From Alphaproteobacteria bacterium (lineage in GTDB: Bacteria > Pseudomonadota > Alphaproteobacteria > Caulobacterales > Hyphomonadaceae): a stretch of 64,000 bases of DNA. Positions 51,108 to 60,178 of this stretch are shown here, piece by piece. The position numbers were made by a program, and so were the translations under genes. The stretch lies in the NCBI GenBank assembly GCA_016125405.1, contig WGLW01000010.1, positions 62,001 through 126,000 of the forward strand, in the 5' to 3' direction. Within the stretch, counting starts at the first letter, position 1. Every line of letters begins with the position of its first letter. The notes under the pieces were generated by a model. The model saw only the letters and a program-made list of their open reading frames with translations. It had not been told where the DNA came from and did not search any database.

Positions 51108-52780
51108 TGGCCGGTTCCGGTCTTCCTCTCAAAGTTCAGACTGGGCCGTCGCCGATCCCTCAGATCAGCGGCGCTGGCGATGCCGCGCAGTTCGAGGCGT
51201 CGACCTTTGCCGAGGTTGCCCGGTCGGCGTCGCTGATCGGCGCTGATCTTCGCCGACAATCCGTCGTCGACGCCAAGAAAAAGGCGGTCAAGGATTTTGG
51301 CCAGCAGGAACAGCAGACCCACGATGGCCAGCTGGTGGCAAGCCCGGAACACAAGGGCTTTCTCGGAATCAAGCTGGCGTCCGACGAGGCCTACAACAAC
51401 ATGATCGAGGCGCTGACGCTGGAGCGCGCCAAGACGGATGCGACCGACCAGGTCGTCCAGCTGCGCGCCGATCACTTCGGCGACGTCTCCGGGTTCAACC
51501 AGGCGCTCGACGGCTGGCGCAAGGGCTACATGGAGCACGCGCTCCCGGAAACGGCTCCGCAGGTCCACCAGATCATCGAGCAGACCGCCCGCGATGGTCA
51601 GAGGGCTGTCATATCCGATCGGGTGCAGGCCGATATCAAGGAGGCCCGGTCAGCAATGGACGCCGGAATCGAACGGCTGACCGGCGATGCCGAGATCCTG
51701 CTCAAGGACGGCGCCGCCCCGGACTCGCCCGACGTGAAGGAGAAGCTGGCGGAGATCCAGGACCGTCTGACAACCAAGGTCAACAATCCGCTCTATGAAT
51801 ATTCTGCTGAGGAGCACGGCCTTGACGCCGACGCCCTGGCGACGCGCATGGAGGTTGCGGCGCTGACCCCGGAGGTCAGGAAAGCATTCAACAAGGGTGG
51901 CTATGCATCGGCTCTCGAGGCCGCTGACACGATCACGGATGCACTGCACCGGGATCAGGCTACGACGGTCAAGATCCGGTCGGCGCTGCGCAATGAAGCC
52001 AATCTGCTCGAGACCGTCGAGAATGCCAAACAGTCCGCCCAGCGTGAGGCCGATGCGGCGGAAACGAAACGACGCAAGGAAGTCGGCACGAAACTCGACG
52101 AAGCGGCGGTACGCCGGATCTATGATCCCGAGGCCAAGGCGCCGGATCGCATCAAGGCCGTCGAGGCCGCGGCTCCGTACATCACTGGCGACCGGTTCGG
52201 CACGCTCTACAAGCTGGCGGTGAAGGGTCCGAATTCCGAGGGCGACGACGGCATCGACTATCCGCGTCTGATGCAGCTGGCGCGCACCGGGCAGCTCACG
52301 GCCGATGAGGCCTTTGATCAAGGCGCCGGGCTCACCGGGACCCATCTCAACAGCATCCTGGATGAGGTCCAGCGCCACCAGGACAAGGACTTCAAGGCTG
52401 GCGACGATATCCTGAAGGGCGCCTTTGCGCAGAGCCAGTTCGAATTCGCACCGGCGCTGGCGGCTTCGGAGGCCGAAGCCAACGAAGAACTGCGGGCCTG
52501 GCGCCAGCGTAACCCGGAGGCCGATGCGCTCGTGGTGACGCAGAAAGCTCGGGAGATCGCGGCGCGCCGTGGTCGATCGGCGGCCGTGACCATGGTTTCT
52601 GACATCAATGCCCGGACATCGACGACGACCGCGCCGACAACCAAGGATGTGACGGCGCGGATGCAGGAGCTCGAAGACGGCATCGACTCCGGTACGTTGG
52701 ATGAGGACCGGGCGGTCGAAGAATATCAGCAGCTCAAGGAAGTGCTCCGGCTGCTGGAACTTGGCGATGGCAAAAAATGA
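51107..52780 (+). CDS. Internal virion protein, gp15-like
   Basis: A 557-residue, strongly helical protein with long charged stretches (for example ENAKQSAQREADAAETKRRK) and no membrane segment. Its position between a gp14-like protein and a giant protein suggests an ejected internal virion protein. GTG start overlaps the previous stop. The function is inferred from order only. Confidence 0.62.
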   Translation: MAGSGLPLKVQTGPSPIPQISGAGDAAQFEASTFAEVARSASLIGADLRRQSVVDAKKKAVKDFGQQEQQTHDGQLVASPEHKGFLGIKLASDEAYNNMIEALTLERAKTDATDQVVQLRADHFGDVSGFNQALDGWRKGYMEHALPETAPQVHQIIEQTARDGQRAVISDRVQADIKEARSAMDAGIERLTGDAEILLKDGAAPDSPDVKEKLAEIQDRLTTKVNNPLYEYSAEEHGLDADALATRMEVAALTPEVRKAFNKGGYASALEAADTITDALHRDQATTVKIRSALRNEANLLETVENAKQSAQREADAAETKRRKEVGTKLDEAAVRRIYDPEAKAPDRIKAVEAAAPYITGDRFGTLYKLAVKGPNSEGDDGIDYPRLMQLARTGQLTADEAFDQGAGLTGTHLNSILDEVQRHQDKDFKAGDDILKGAFAQSQFEFAPALAASEAEANEELRAWRQRNPEADALVVTQKAREIAARRGRSAAVTMVSDINARTSTTTAPTTKDVTARMQELEDGIDSGTLDEDRAVEEYQQLKEVLRLLELGDGKK

Positions 52781-55700
52781 TGACCAGCTAGACCAGGTCT
52801 ACGGTCGCCAGCTGGACGCCGATCAGAAGTCGGCCGTTATCGCCGAGATGAAGGCGAAGGCGCAGGCCAGGAAGCCTCCTCCTGACGCGCAGACCGATGC
52901 CGCGGCTGCCGAGCCGGCAGACCAGAAATCAATCAAGCTGCCGTCGAATCTCTTCGGCGTCTGGGATGTCGCCAAGACCTGGCGCGCCATGAAGGGCGTC
53001 GGAGAAGACATCGCCACCACGGTCGAGCATCCCGGCGATGCGGCTATGTCCGCGATGCAGGGGATCCGGGACGCCGGTATTCAGGCGCCTGGGGCGTTGG
53101 CCCATCTAGCCTACGACGTCCCGAACGAGATCGGGGCTTTCCTGCTCAATCCCCCGCGGTTCGGCCCGGTCCCGGAGGCAGTTCGTGCGCAAGGCAAGGC
53201 CGCCGCCGACGCGCTGATGGCGGAGACCCGACGCGGCAGCGCCTATATCGATGAGGCGACGAAGGCGCTGGATGCTGCGATCCCGCAGGTGGCCGAGGCC
53301 CATACTGGCACGGAAGGCTTCATTCAGGGGACGACCCAGTTCCTGGCGGGTCTCGCCGCGACCCATAAACTGGTTCCGGGGAAGATCGGCGGAACGGCCG
53401 GCGCCGACATGGTTGTCCGCAACGCCGCCGCCAACGTCCTGGCGTTCGATCCCAAGGATCCGACGCTTGGCAACCTGGTCCAGCAATATTTCCCGCAACT
53501 CAAGGACAGTTGGGAGACCGCGACTTCGATCGACGCCGGCGATTCGACCGGAACGGATATGCTGAAGCGTGCTGCCGACAGTCTCGGCATGGATGCCATC
53601 GGCGGCGTTCTCGGCGCTCTTGCGGGTATCGTGCGCAGCGGCAAGCGCGCCGCCAAGATCAAGGCCGACGCCGGCGAAGCTGGCGGCGAGGTTCGCGACA
53701 AATCAAGAGAGATCGCCGACCAGGAAGCCGAGGCGGAGCGCGCCGTCGCCGGACTTGGCGATCCCGCCGCGCCGGCGGTCAGTGACGGTCCGTCTGCGGC
53801 GCCGCGGATGTTTCAGGGCGAGACCAACCCGGAACAGCAGGCCGTGCGCGTAGAGGCTGCGGCGCGCCGTGCTGGCGTCCTTGATGAGCCGGCGCCCGAG
53901 ATCTCGCAGGCCGAAGCCGAAGCCGAAGCGATCGGAATGGGCGGGACGCCACGGAGCGTCGACCAGATCCTCGAGATGATGGATCAGGCGAAAGCTGGCG
54001 AGCGGCCGCGTCCATTGGCGACGTTCGTCCGGAGTCAGGGTGGCATCGCGGATACCCCGCATTTTGCCGGCGAGATCGACGCCATCGGCGGCAAGAAGCT
54101 GAAGAACAAGAACGGCGTCGATTTCGAGACCATGGCGGAGCGCGCCGCCGAGGCCGGTTACATCCCGCTCGACGAAAACGGCCGCTACGACGTCAACCAG
54201 TTCATTGACGCCCTTCGGGACGACATCCAGGCGGAAGACGCCGGCGACATCGCGAGGCGGGCCTATTCAATTAACGACGCCACCGCCGCGGCCAAACTGC
54301 CGGACCTGTTGCGCCTCCAGCGCGAACTCCAGGACATGGGCGTCGACTGGAGTATCCGGGGCAAGAACAAGCGGCGGGCACACGCCGCGCAGGCGGCGGA
54401 ACAGGCGACCTTCACCGGCGCGCCGCGGACGCTCGATGATCTCGACGCGGTGCAGAACCAGATCGACGCCGCAGGAACGTCAGGGTTTCGGCCGTATGAC
54501 GACACGACCCTGGGCCCGGACCCGGCCCTTGACGCTTCTGGCCTCTTCGATCCCGAGGCCGCCTCGAAGCTCGACCCTCTCGAGATGAAGGTCCAGCTCG
54601 GCCGGTTGTCGGATAGCGAGGTTCTGGACTCAGCGGAGGCCTATCTCGGCGCCGCGGTAAAGACGCCGGACCAGGCGCGGATCCTGCTGCTCAGCAAGGC
54701 CATGGCGGGACAGGAGACCGGGATTGCCCGCGACGCCGGCAAGCTGTCCCCTGAAGAACGCGCTGCGGTGCTCGACCAGACCGGCGAGGAGGGCGGTGAA
54801 GGGCCTGCCGCTGGTCTTGATGAGGGCGGCGAGGGCGGCCAGCCGACGCCGGAGGAGCCGCCCTGGAAGACGGCCGAGGGCAAACGCCAGTTGGCGCAAC
54901 GCGTCCTCAAGATGCCGGAATCCATGCAGTCCTTCATTCTCGACGAAGGCATCAAGAACGCGACCGACGCCGAACATCGTGCAGCGATGGAAGAGGTCCG
55001 GCAGCTCGTCGAGAATACGAAATCAGCGAAGTTTGCCGATTCTGCCGAGGATGCATTCGTGCGCGCCGAACGGGCGCTGCAGCCAACCCGGCCGCTATCC
55101 CGCCGGGAGGCGTCGCTGCTGGATGAGACCGTCGCTGCCGGTGGCGATCTCTGGCAGGGCCTCAAGGACCGAGGAATCCGGGACGACGCAGCCGCTGAAA
55201 TGGTGGCGCACGCCGTCGCCGATGAGCGCGTGGGCATCGCCAGAGCAGTGCGCGCTGCGGCTGATGTCAGCGCCGGGCGGTCCGTCCGCGGCGATGGTCA
55301 AACGCCGGACTTTCGGACAAAGGCCCACATCGCACCAATCATCGAGGCCGGAACGGCTCAATACCCCGAACTGGCAGCCAAGCTGGCGGGGATCCGCTAC
55401 TGGGTTGAATCGCAGACAGCCGCCGGCCGGAAGGTGGCCGTCGACGACATCGCGCGCGCTCTGGGCATGAGCCATGGCGCTGTGCTGCAGGATCTGGCGC
55501 GCCTCCGACATGAAAAGGTCTTGCTAGAGATCGATGGGCTCCGTCCGCATCTCTGGAAGACCCGAGATCTGTTCGCGGATGGCCAGGGCGGCCGGACGCC
55601 CTCGGCGATTGACGACGCCGAACTGGAATACGCGGCCGGAACGAAGCCGGATCCCCGGGGTCGTAAATCGCTCTCGGAACAGCAGTTCGAGGTCTTCAAG

Positions 55701-58700
55701 CTTGCCCGCGAAGGCAAGGGCAACAAGGAGATCGCCGAGATCCTGGGCGGGCCTGAGGCGACGAAGTCGACGGAAACTATCGCCACGGTGCTGGCTCAGA
55801 TCCGTCGCAAGGGCTTCGACGTCGAACGCCTGAAGGGACCAGTGAAGGATCCTAAGACGCTCCGCATCATCGAGCTCCGGGCGCAGAACCTGCCCTACAA
55901 GGTCATCGCGGAACGCATCTATCCTGAAGTCGATCTCGAAGTCGCCGAGCGGCGCGTCAACGCGCTGATCGCCAAGAACAAGGAGGCCATCGCAAAGCGC
56001 CGTTCGGAGCTGTCCGCTGATTCCAAGCCGGGCGCGCCGGCAGGGAACGCGCAGACGCCGCGCGAAATGGTCAACACGTTGATGGCCCGCATTACGGAAG
56101 ACTTCGGCACGGCCGGGGAACAGCTGATTCGGTCCGGCGCCGTCGTTCTACACCGCAGCGCCAACACGGTTCCGACGCTCACCCACGCGACGACGGAAGC
56201 GGTTTATTCGAATGGCGTCGTCCACATCCTGGCCAACCGGATCACGCCTCAGCGGCTCTATGGCCTGATGCTGCACGAGGTCGGCGCCCATGCCGGGCTG
56301 CGCGACATGCTGGGCGGCGACGTTTACGACGCCATCGCGGCCAACATCCTCAAGTTGGCCGGCGAAGGCGACCAGGCCGCATGGGAGGCTAGTCGTCGCG
56401 TCCACCCCAGAACGCTGATGGAGCATGTGCCCGACGAGCTGATCGCCTATTACATCCAGGGCGCGCCGCGCGACGCATCGATCTGGCGCCGCATCGAGGG
56501 CGCGATTCGGGCCTGGCTCTACAAGACCTTTCCGAAGGCCGCCAATCTGATCAAGCCGACGTCCGAGGCGCTGCGCCAGATGGCGGTGAAGTCCCTGCGT
56601 CGCTATGCAAAGCTGTCGATCGACCGTGAATACGCCCTGGGCGGCGACAACGATTTCATCGGTTTCTATTCAGGTGTCGATCGTGGACTTCGCGGCATCG
56701 AAGGCGACAGGATCAGCGGCGACGAGCTCATGGCGCGCCTCAGGGAGCAGCCCGGGGTCAACGAAGAGGAGCTTCAGAACCTTGGTATCGAATCCTGGCT
56801 GCAGGGCCGCGCCAGCGTCTCCATGGCCAAGGTCCGGCAGTTCGTCGATGATCGCCGCCTCTTTCTCGACCGCAGCCTGACAACGGTTCGGGGCGTCAAA
56901 GGTGATCTCCGCTTCGGTCGCACCGACGGCGCGCGCGATGTCATCTTCCGGTTGCCGGAGGACGTCCCAGGCGGCCAGTACAGCGCTTCGGGATCGCCGA
57001 ACAAGGGCGTCCTCTCCGTCGCCCGGCTGTCGGATCGCCGCGCCAGCGATGGCCGCAAGGTGACGTTCCTCGAAAATCTCGACAGCGACATCCATCCGCT
57101 CAACGGTTATGGCTTCACGCGCCCTGAAGTCATCGATCCCGCCATCGCTGAACGGCAGGACCGCCTGCTCGCCGAGGTCGAAGGCCTGCAGCGTCCGCTG
57201 GACTTCCTGGAAGGGCAGGGTACCGGCGCGGCGACCAGCCTGCCCGAATACCAGGCCTGGCGGACGAAGCGGCAGGAGCTGCTCAACGACATCGCTGAGC
57301 ATGGCGACCACATCGGTTACATCGCGGGTCAGATCGGCAGGCCTTTCCCGCCGGCAGGGACGCCGCTGAAAAACTGGGCGACGACGACGATCCGGAACCT
57401 CCTGGCGTCGACCAGCGTCACCGATGCCGAGGGCTTCGCCATTCCGACCCCGGCGATGTTCCGCGACCTCAGCGAGGAACAGAAACAGTTCTGGGGCGCC
57501 ACGGTCAAGGATGCGCTGGAACAGGCGGCGAAGGACCTCGATCTCGACGTCAGCACGACGCCGCTTCGCATGGGACGTCTCGGCGAGCCGGAGGCTCCGG
57601 TTATCTGGCTCGATGACGCCGATCGGGCGCGCATCGTGCAGACCGGCGTACCGCTCTATGCTGATGCGCGGCAGGGTCAGGCGCCGGGCAGCATCGACCC
57701 GCCGAACCAACTCAACGTCGCGGCCCCGGGCGGCCGGAAGATCTATGTCAACCTCGCGCGGGTGGCGGCCGATGGAGACATCAAGGGTCTGATTCAGTCG
57801 CTGGCCAACCGCTATGCCGGCGAGATCAACAAGGCCCGCGGTGGTGAACGTCAGGCGGATGCCGACCTGCTGGCGTCCTCGGCGCAGGTCGATGCCTGGG
57901 AGACACTCCGCAGCCGCAGGTCAGGCGAACCGCTGGGGGCCAAGGAATCACTGGCGGCCCGCCAGCTCTGGGCGGCGTCGGCGGACTGGGTGTCGCAGAT
58001 CTCGAAGCGCTATCTGCAAAGCAAATCGCCGGCTGACAAATTCGCACTGAACCAGGCGATTGCGGTTCACCGCGCCATCCAGGCGGAGGTCGTCTCGGCG
58101 CGAACCGAGACGGCGCGCGCCTTGCGGTCCTGGGCGCTGCCGGCGGGCTCGACGGCCGAGAAGTTGAACCAGATGCAGGGCATCCTGACGATGCACGGCG
58201 TCGACCATGCCGACGAGCTGGCAGGCCGTCTCGCCGTGCTGGGCCCTGACCAGGTCGGGATGCTGGATGAGGTCGTCGAGAAGTCGCTAAGGGCCAAGAC
58301 GTCGGATGTCCTAGGCGAACTGTGGCGTTCCGCGCTTCTGTCGAGCCCGAAGACCCACCTGGTGAATTTGCTCTCGAACACCGCGGTTCTGTCCTATGAC
58401 GTCGCAGAGACCGCGGTATCCGGCATCGTTGGCCGCGCCCTCGGCAACCCGGCCATGGGTGAGATGGTCGGCGAGGCGGCCCAGAAGTGGGCGGGCGTCA
58501 TGGCCGCCTATCGGGCGCAGATGAAGTTCTTCCATGAGAACCGCCGCTTCTCAACGACCGCCGGAGCGCATGACGTGGTCGCGGGGACCAAGGTCGACGC
58601 CGCTCACGCCAATGCCATCTCCTCCGAGGCTTTCGGGCTCAATCCGGAAAGCCAGGTTGGGGCGGCCGCCGACGTCGTCGGCCGTGTGATCAATACACCG

Positions 58701-60125
58701 CAGGCCCTGCTGGGCGGCGCCGACGACTTCTTCAAGGGCGTCAATTACATGGGTGAACTTTACGGCCGGGCCCATCGGGCGGCGGCGGATGAGGTCCATG
58801 CCGGGCTCCTGGAGCGCGACGCCATGGGCGCCCGCATCGCGGAACTCGTCGACCAGCCCTCCGAGGAGATGCAGATCGCCGCGCGCCAGGCGGCGCAAGA
58901 ACGGACCTTCACGACGCCGCCCCGCTATGGTGGCGTCGTCTCGGCGATGTTCAAGGCGCGGGACTGGATGAACGGCGCCGGCCTGCCGCTAGGCCATTTC
59001 GTCCTGCCGTTCATCAACACCCCGGCGAACATCATGAAGTGGACGTTCTCGCGGACGCCGGCGGGGCTACTGATGCGCGAGATGCAGCAAAAGCTGCAGG
59101 CCGGCGGCAAGACCGCACAGCTGGCCAAGGTCCAGATGGCAATGGGCACGATGGGTCTCAGCCTCGCCTGGGAGCTTGCGGCGTCGAACCAGATCACGGG
59201 TGGCGGCCCGGTCAATGCCGGAGACCGGCAGTTGCTGGAACGGAACGGCTGGCAGCCCTACAGCGTCCGGGTGGGCGACCACTGGGTCAGCTATCAGCGC
59301 TTCGATCCCCTGGCGACGTTCCTGGCCATCGGCGCGGACCTACACGAGATCATCGCCAACCGGGACTACACCAACAATGGCGGAACGGAGATCGGCGAGG
59401 TCGTCGCCCAGTCGATGGGGGCAATCGGCAACTCCTTCCTGTCGAAGACCTATCTGCAGGGCGTCTCAGATTTCAACGCCTTCCTCGGCGACCCACGCCG
59501 CTATGGCGAGCGCTATCTCGAGAACATCGCGGCCTCCATGGCTGGCCCGGCCGGCATCGCAGAGATCCGGCGGCAGGTCGACCCGGCGATGCGCGATGTC
59601 CATTCGATCGCGACGGCGATCAAGAACCGCTGGCCCGGCGCGTCTGAAAGTCTGCCGGCGGCGCGCGACCTCTGGGGCCGTCCCCGGATGTATCAGTCCC
59701 ACTGGGGTATGGCCTACGACGCCATGTCGCCGTTCGCGGCGCGGAAGATCGATCCGGCGCCGGTCGATAAGGAGCTGATGCGGCTGCGCTATGCGCCGCA
59801 GCTGCCTGGCCGGTCGATCTCGGTCCCGATCGGAGGCCGCTCCGTCATGGTCCCGCTCAACAACCGGCCCGATATCTACAACCGGGTCCTGGAGCTGTCT
59901 GGCGACCGGGCTCTCAAGATGGCCAATGATCTTGTCCAGTCGGCGGGCTATCAGGGTCTGCAGGATTCCTCGGAGCCGTTGCCTGGCACCAAGGCCTACG
60001 CGATCGAGACGATCATTCTGCGCAACCGGACCTACGGCCGCCAGCTGGCCCTTCGCGAATACTGGGGCGATCTCCAGGACCTCGCCCGCAAGGAACTGGC
60101 GCGGGAACTGGAAGCCACGCCCTGA
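52767..60125 (+). CDS. Giant polyvalent virion protein with zincin-like and LPD38-like domains
   Basis: A 2452-residue protein, likely injected with DNA like other large polyvalent phage proteins. In order: a helical N-terminus, low-complexity linkers, a region with two helix-turn-helix-like stretches (around residues 890-990), a zincin-like H1170-E-V-G-A-H1175 motif, further enzymatic-looking domains, then from about residue 1850 a region beginning ELWRSALLSSPKTHLVNLLS with FVLPFINTPANIMKW near 2078, matching the LPD38-type C-terminal module. The ATG at 52767 overlaps the preceding gene by 14 bases; the ORF has no frameshift. Confidence 0.78.
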   Translation: MAKNDDQLDQVYGRQLDADQKSAVIAEMKAKAQARKPPPDAQTDAAAAEPADQKSIKLPSNLFGVWDVAKTWRAMKGVGEDIATTVEHPGDAAMSAMQGIRDAGIQAPGALAHLAYDVPNEIGAFLLNPPRFGPVPEAVRAQGKAAADALMAETRRGSAYIDEATKALDAAIPQVAEAHTGTEGFIQGTTQFLAGLAATHKLVPGKIGGTAGADMVVRNAAANVLAFDPKDPTLGNLVQQYFPQLKDSWETATSIDAGDSTGTDMLKRAADSLGMDAIGGVLGALAGIVRSGKRAAKIKADAGEAGGEVRDKSREIADQEAEAERAVAGLGDPAAPAVSDGPSAAPRMFQGETNPEQQAVRVEAAARRAGVLDEPAPEISQAEAEAEAIGMGGTPRSVDQILEMMDQAKAGERPRPLATFVRSQGGIADTPHFAGEIDAIGGKKLKNKNGVDFETMAERAAEAGYIPLDENGRYDVNQFIDALRDDIQAEDAGDIARRAYSINDATAAAKLPDLLRLQRELQDMGVDWSIRGKNKRRAHAAQAAEQATFTGAPRTLDDLDAVQNQIDAAGTSGFRPYDDTTLGPDPALDASGLFDPEAASKLDPLEMKVQLGRLSDSEVLDSAEAYLGAAVKTPDQARILLLSKAMAGQETGIARDAGKLSPEERAAVLDQTGEEGGEGPAAGLDEGGEGGQPTPEEPPWKTAEGKRQLAQRVLKMPESMQSFILDEGIKNATDAEHRAAMEEVRQLVENTKSAKFADSAEDAFVRAERALQPTRPLSRREASLLDETVAAGGDLWQGLKDRGIRDDAAAEMVAHAVADERVGIARAVRAAADVSAGRSVRGDGQTPDFRTKAHIAPIIEAGTAQYPELAAKLAGIRYWVESQTAAGRKVAVDDIARALGMSHGAVLQDLARLRHEKVLLEIDGLRPHLWKTRDLFADGQGGRTPSAIDDAELEYAAGTKPDPRGRKSLSEQQFEVFKLAREGKGNKEIAEILGGPEATKSTETIATVLAQIRRKGFDVERLKGPVKDPKTLRIIELRAQNLPYKVIAERIYPEVDLEVAERRVNALIAKNKEAIAKRRSELSADSKPGAPAGNAQTPREMVNTLMARITEDFGTAGEQLIRSGAVVLHRSANTVPTLTHATTEAVYSNGVVHILANRITPQRLYGLMLHEVGAHAGLRDMLGGDVYDAIAANILKLAGEGDQAAWEASRRVHPRTLMEHVPDELIAYYIQGAPRDASIWRRIEGAIRAWLYKTFPKAANLIKPTSEALRQMAVKSLRRYAKLSIDREYALGGDNDFIGFYSGVDRGLRGIEGDRISGDELMARLREQPGVNEEELQNLGIESWLQGRASVSMAKVRQFVDDRRLFLDRSLTTVRGVKGDLRFGRTDGARDVIFRLPEDVPGGQYSASGSPNKGVLSVARLSDRRASDGRKVTFLENLDSDIHPLNGYGFTRPEVIDPAIAERQDRLLAEVEGLQRPLDFLEGQGTGAATSLPEYQAWRTKRQELLNDIAEHGDHIGYIAGQIGRPFPPAGTPLKNWATTTIRNLLASTSVTDAEGFAIPTPAMFRDLSEEQKQFWGATVKDALEQAAKDLDLDVSTTPLRMGRLGEPEAPVIWLDDADRARIVQTGVPLYADARQGQAPGSIDPPNQLNVAAPGGRKIYVNLARVAADGDIKGLIQSLANRYAGEINKARGGERQADADLLASSAQVDAWETLRSRRSGEPLGAKESLAARQLWAASADWVSQISKRYLQSKSPADKFALNQAIAVHRAIQAEVVSARTETARALRSWALPAGSTAEKLNQMQGILTMHGVDHADELAGRLAVLGPDQVGMLDEVVEKSLRAKTSDVLGELWRSALLSSPKTHLVNLLSNTAVLSYDVAETAVSGIVGRALGNPAMGEMVGEAAQKWAGVMAAYRAQMKFFHENRRFSTTAGAHDVVAGTKVDAAHANAISSEAFGLNPESQVGAAADVVGRVINTPQALLGGADDFFKGVNYMGELYGRAHRAAADEVHAGLLERDAMGARIAELVDQPSEEMQIAARQAAQERTFTTPPRYGGVVSAMFKARDWMNGAGLPLGHFVLPFINTPANIMKWTFSRTPAGLLMREMQQKLQAGGKTAQLAKVQMAMGTMGLSLAWELAASNQITGGGPVNAGDRQLLERNGWQPYSVRVGDHWVSYQRFDPLATFLAIGADLHEIIANRDYTNNGGTEIGEVVAQSMGAIGNSFLSKTYLQGVSDFNAFLGDPRRYGERYLENIAASMAGPAGIAEIRRQVDPAMRDVHSIATAIKNRWPGASESLPAARDLWGRPRMYQSHWGMAYDAMSPFAARKIDPAPVDKELMRLRYAPQLPGRSISVPIGGRSVMVPLNNRPDIYNRVLELSGDRALKMANDLVQSAGYQGLQDSSEPLPGTKAYAIETIILRNRTYGRQLALREYWGDLQDLARKELARELEATP

Positions 60126-60178
60126 CGATGAGCGGGCGGTGCGTGGGCTGAGCAGCCGCCTCAGCTGATTTCTTCGAC

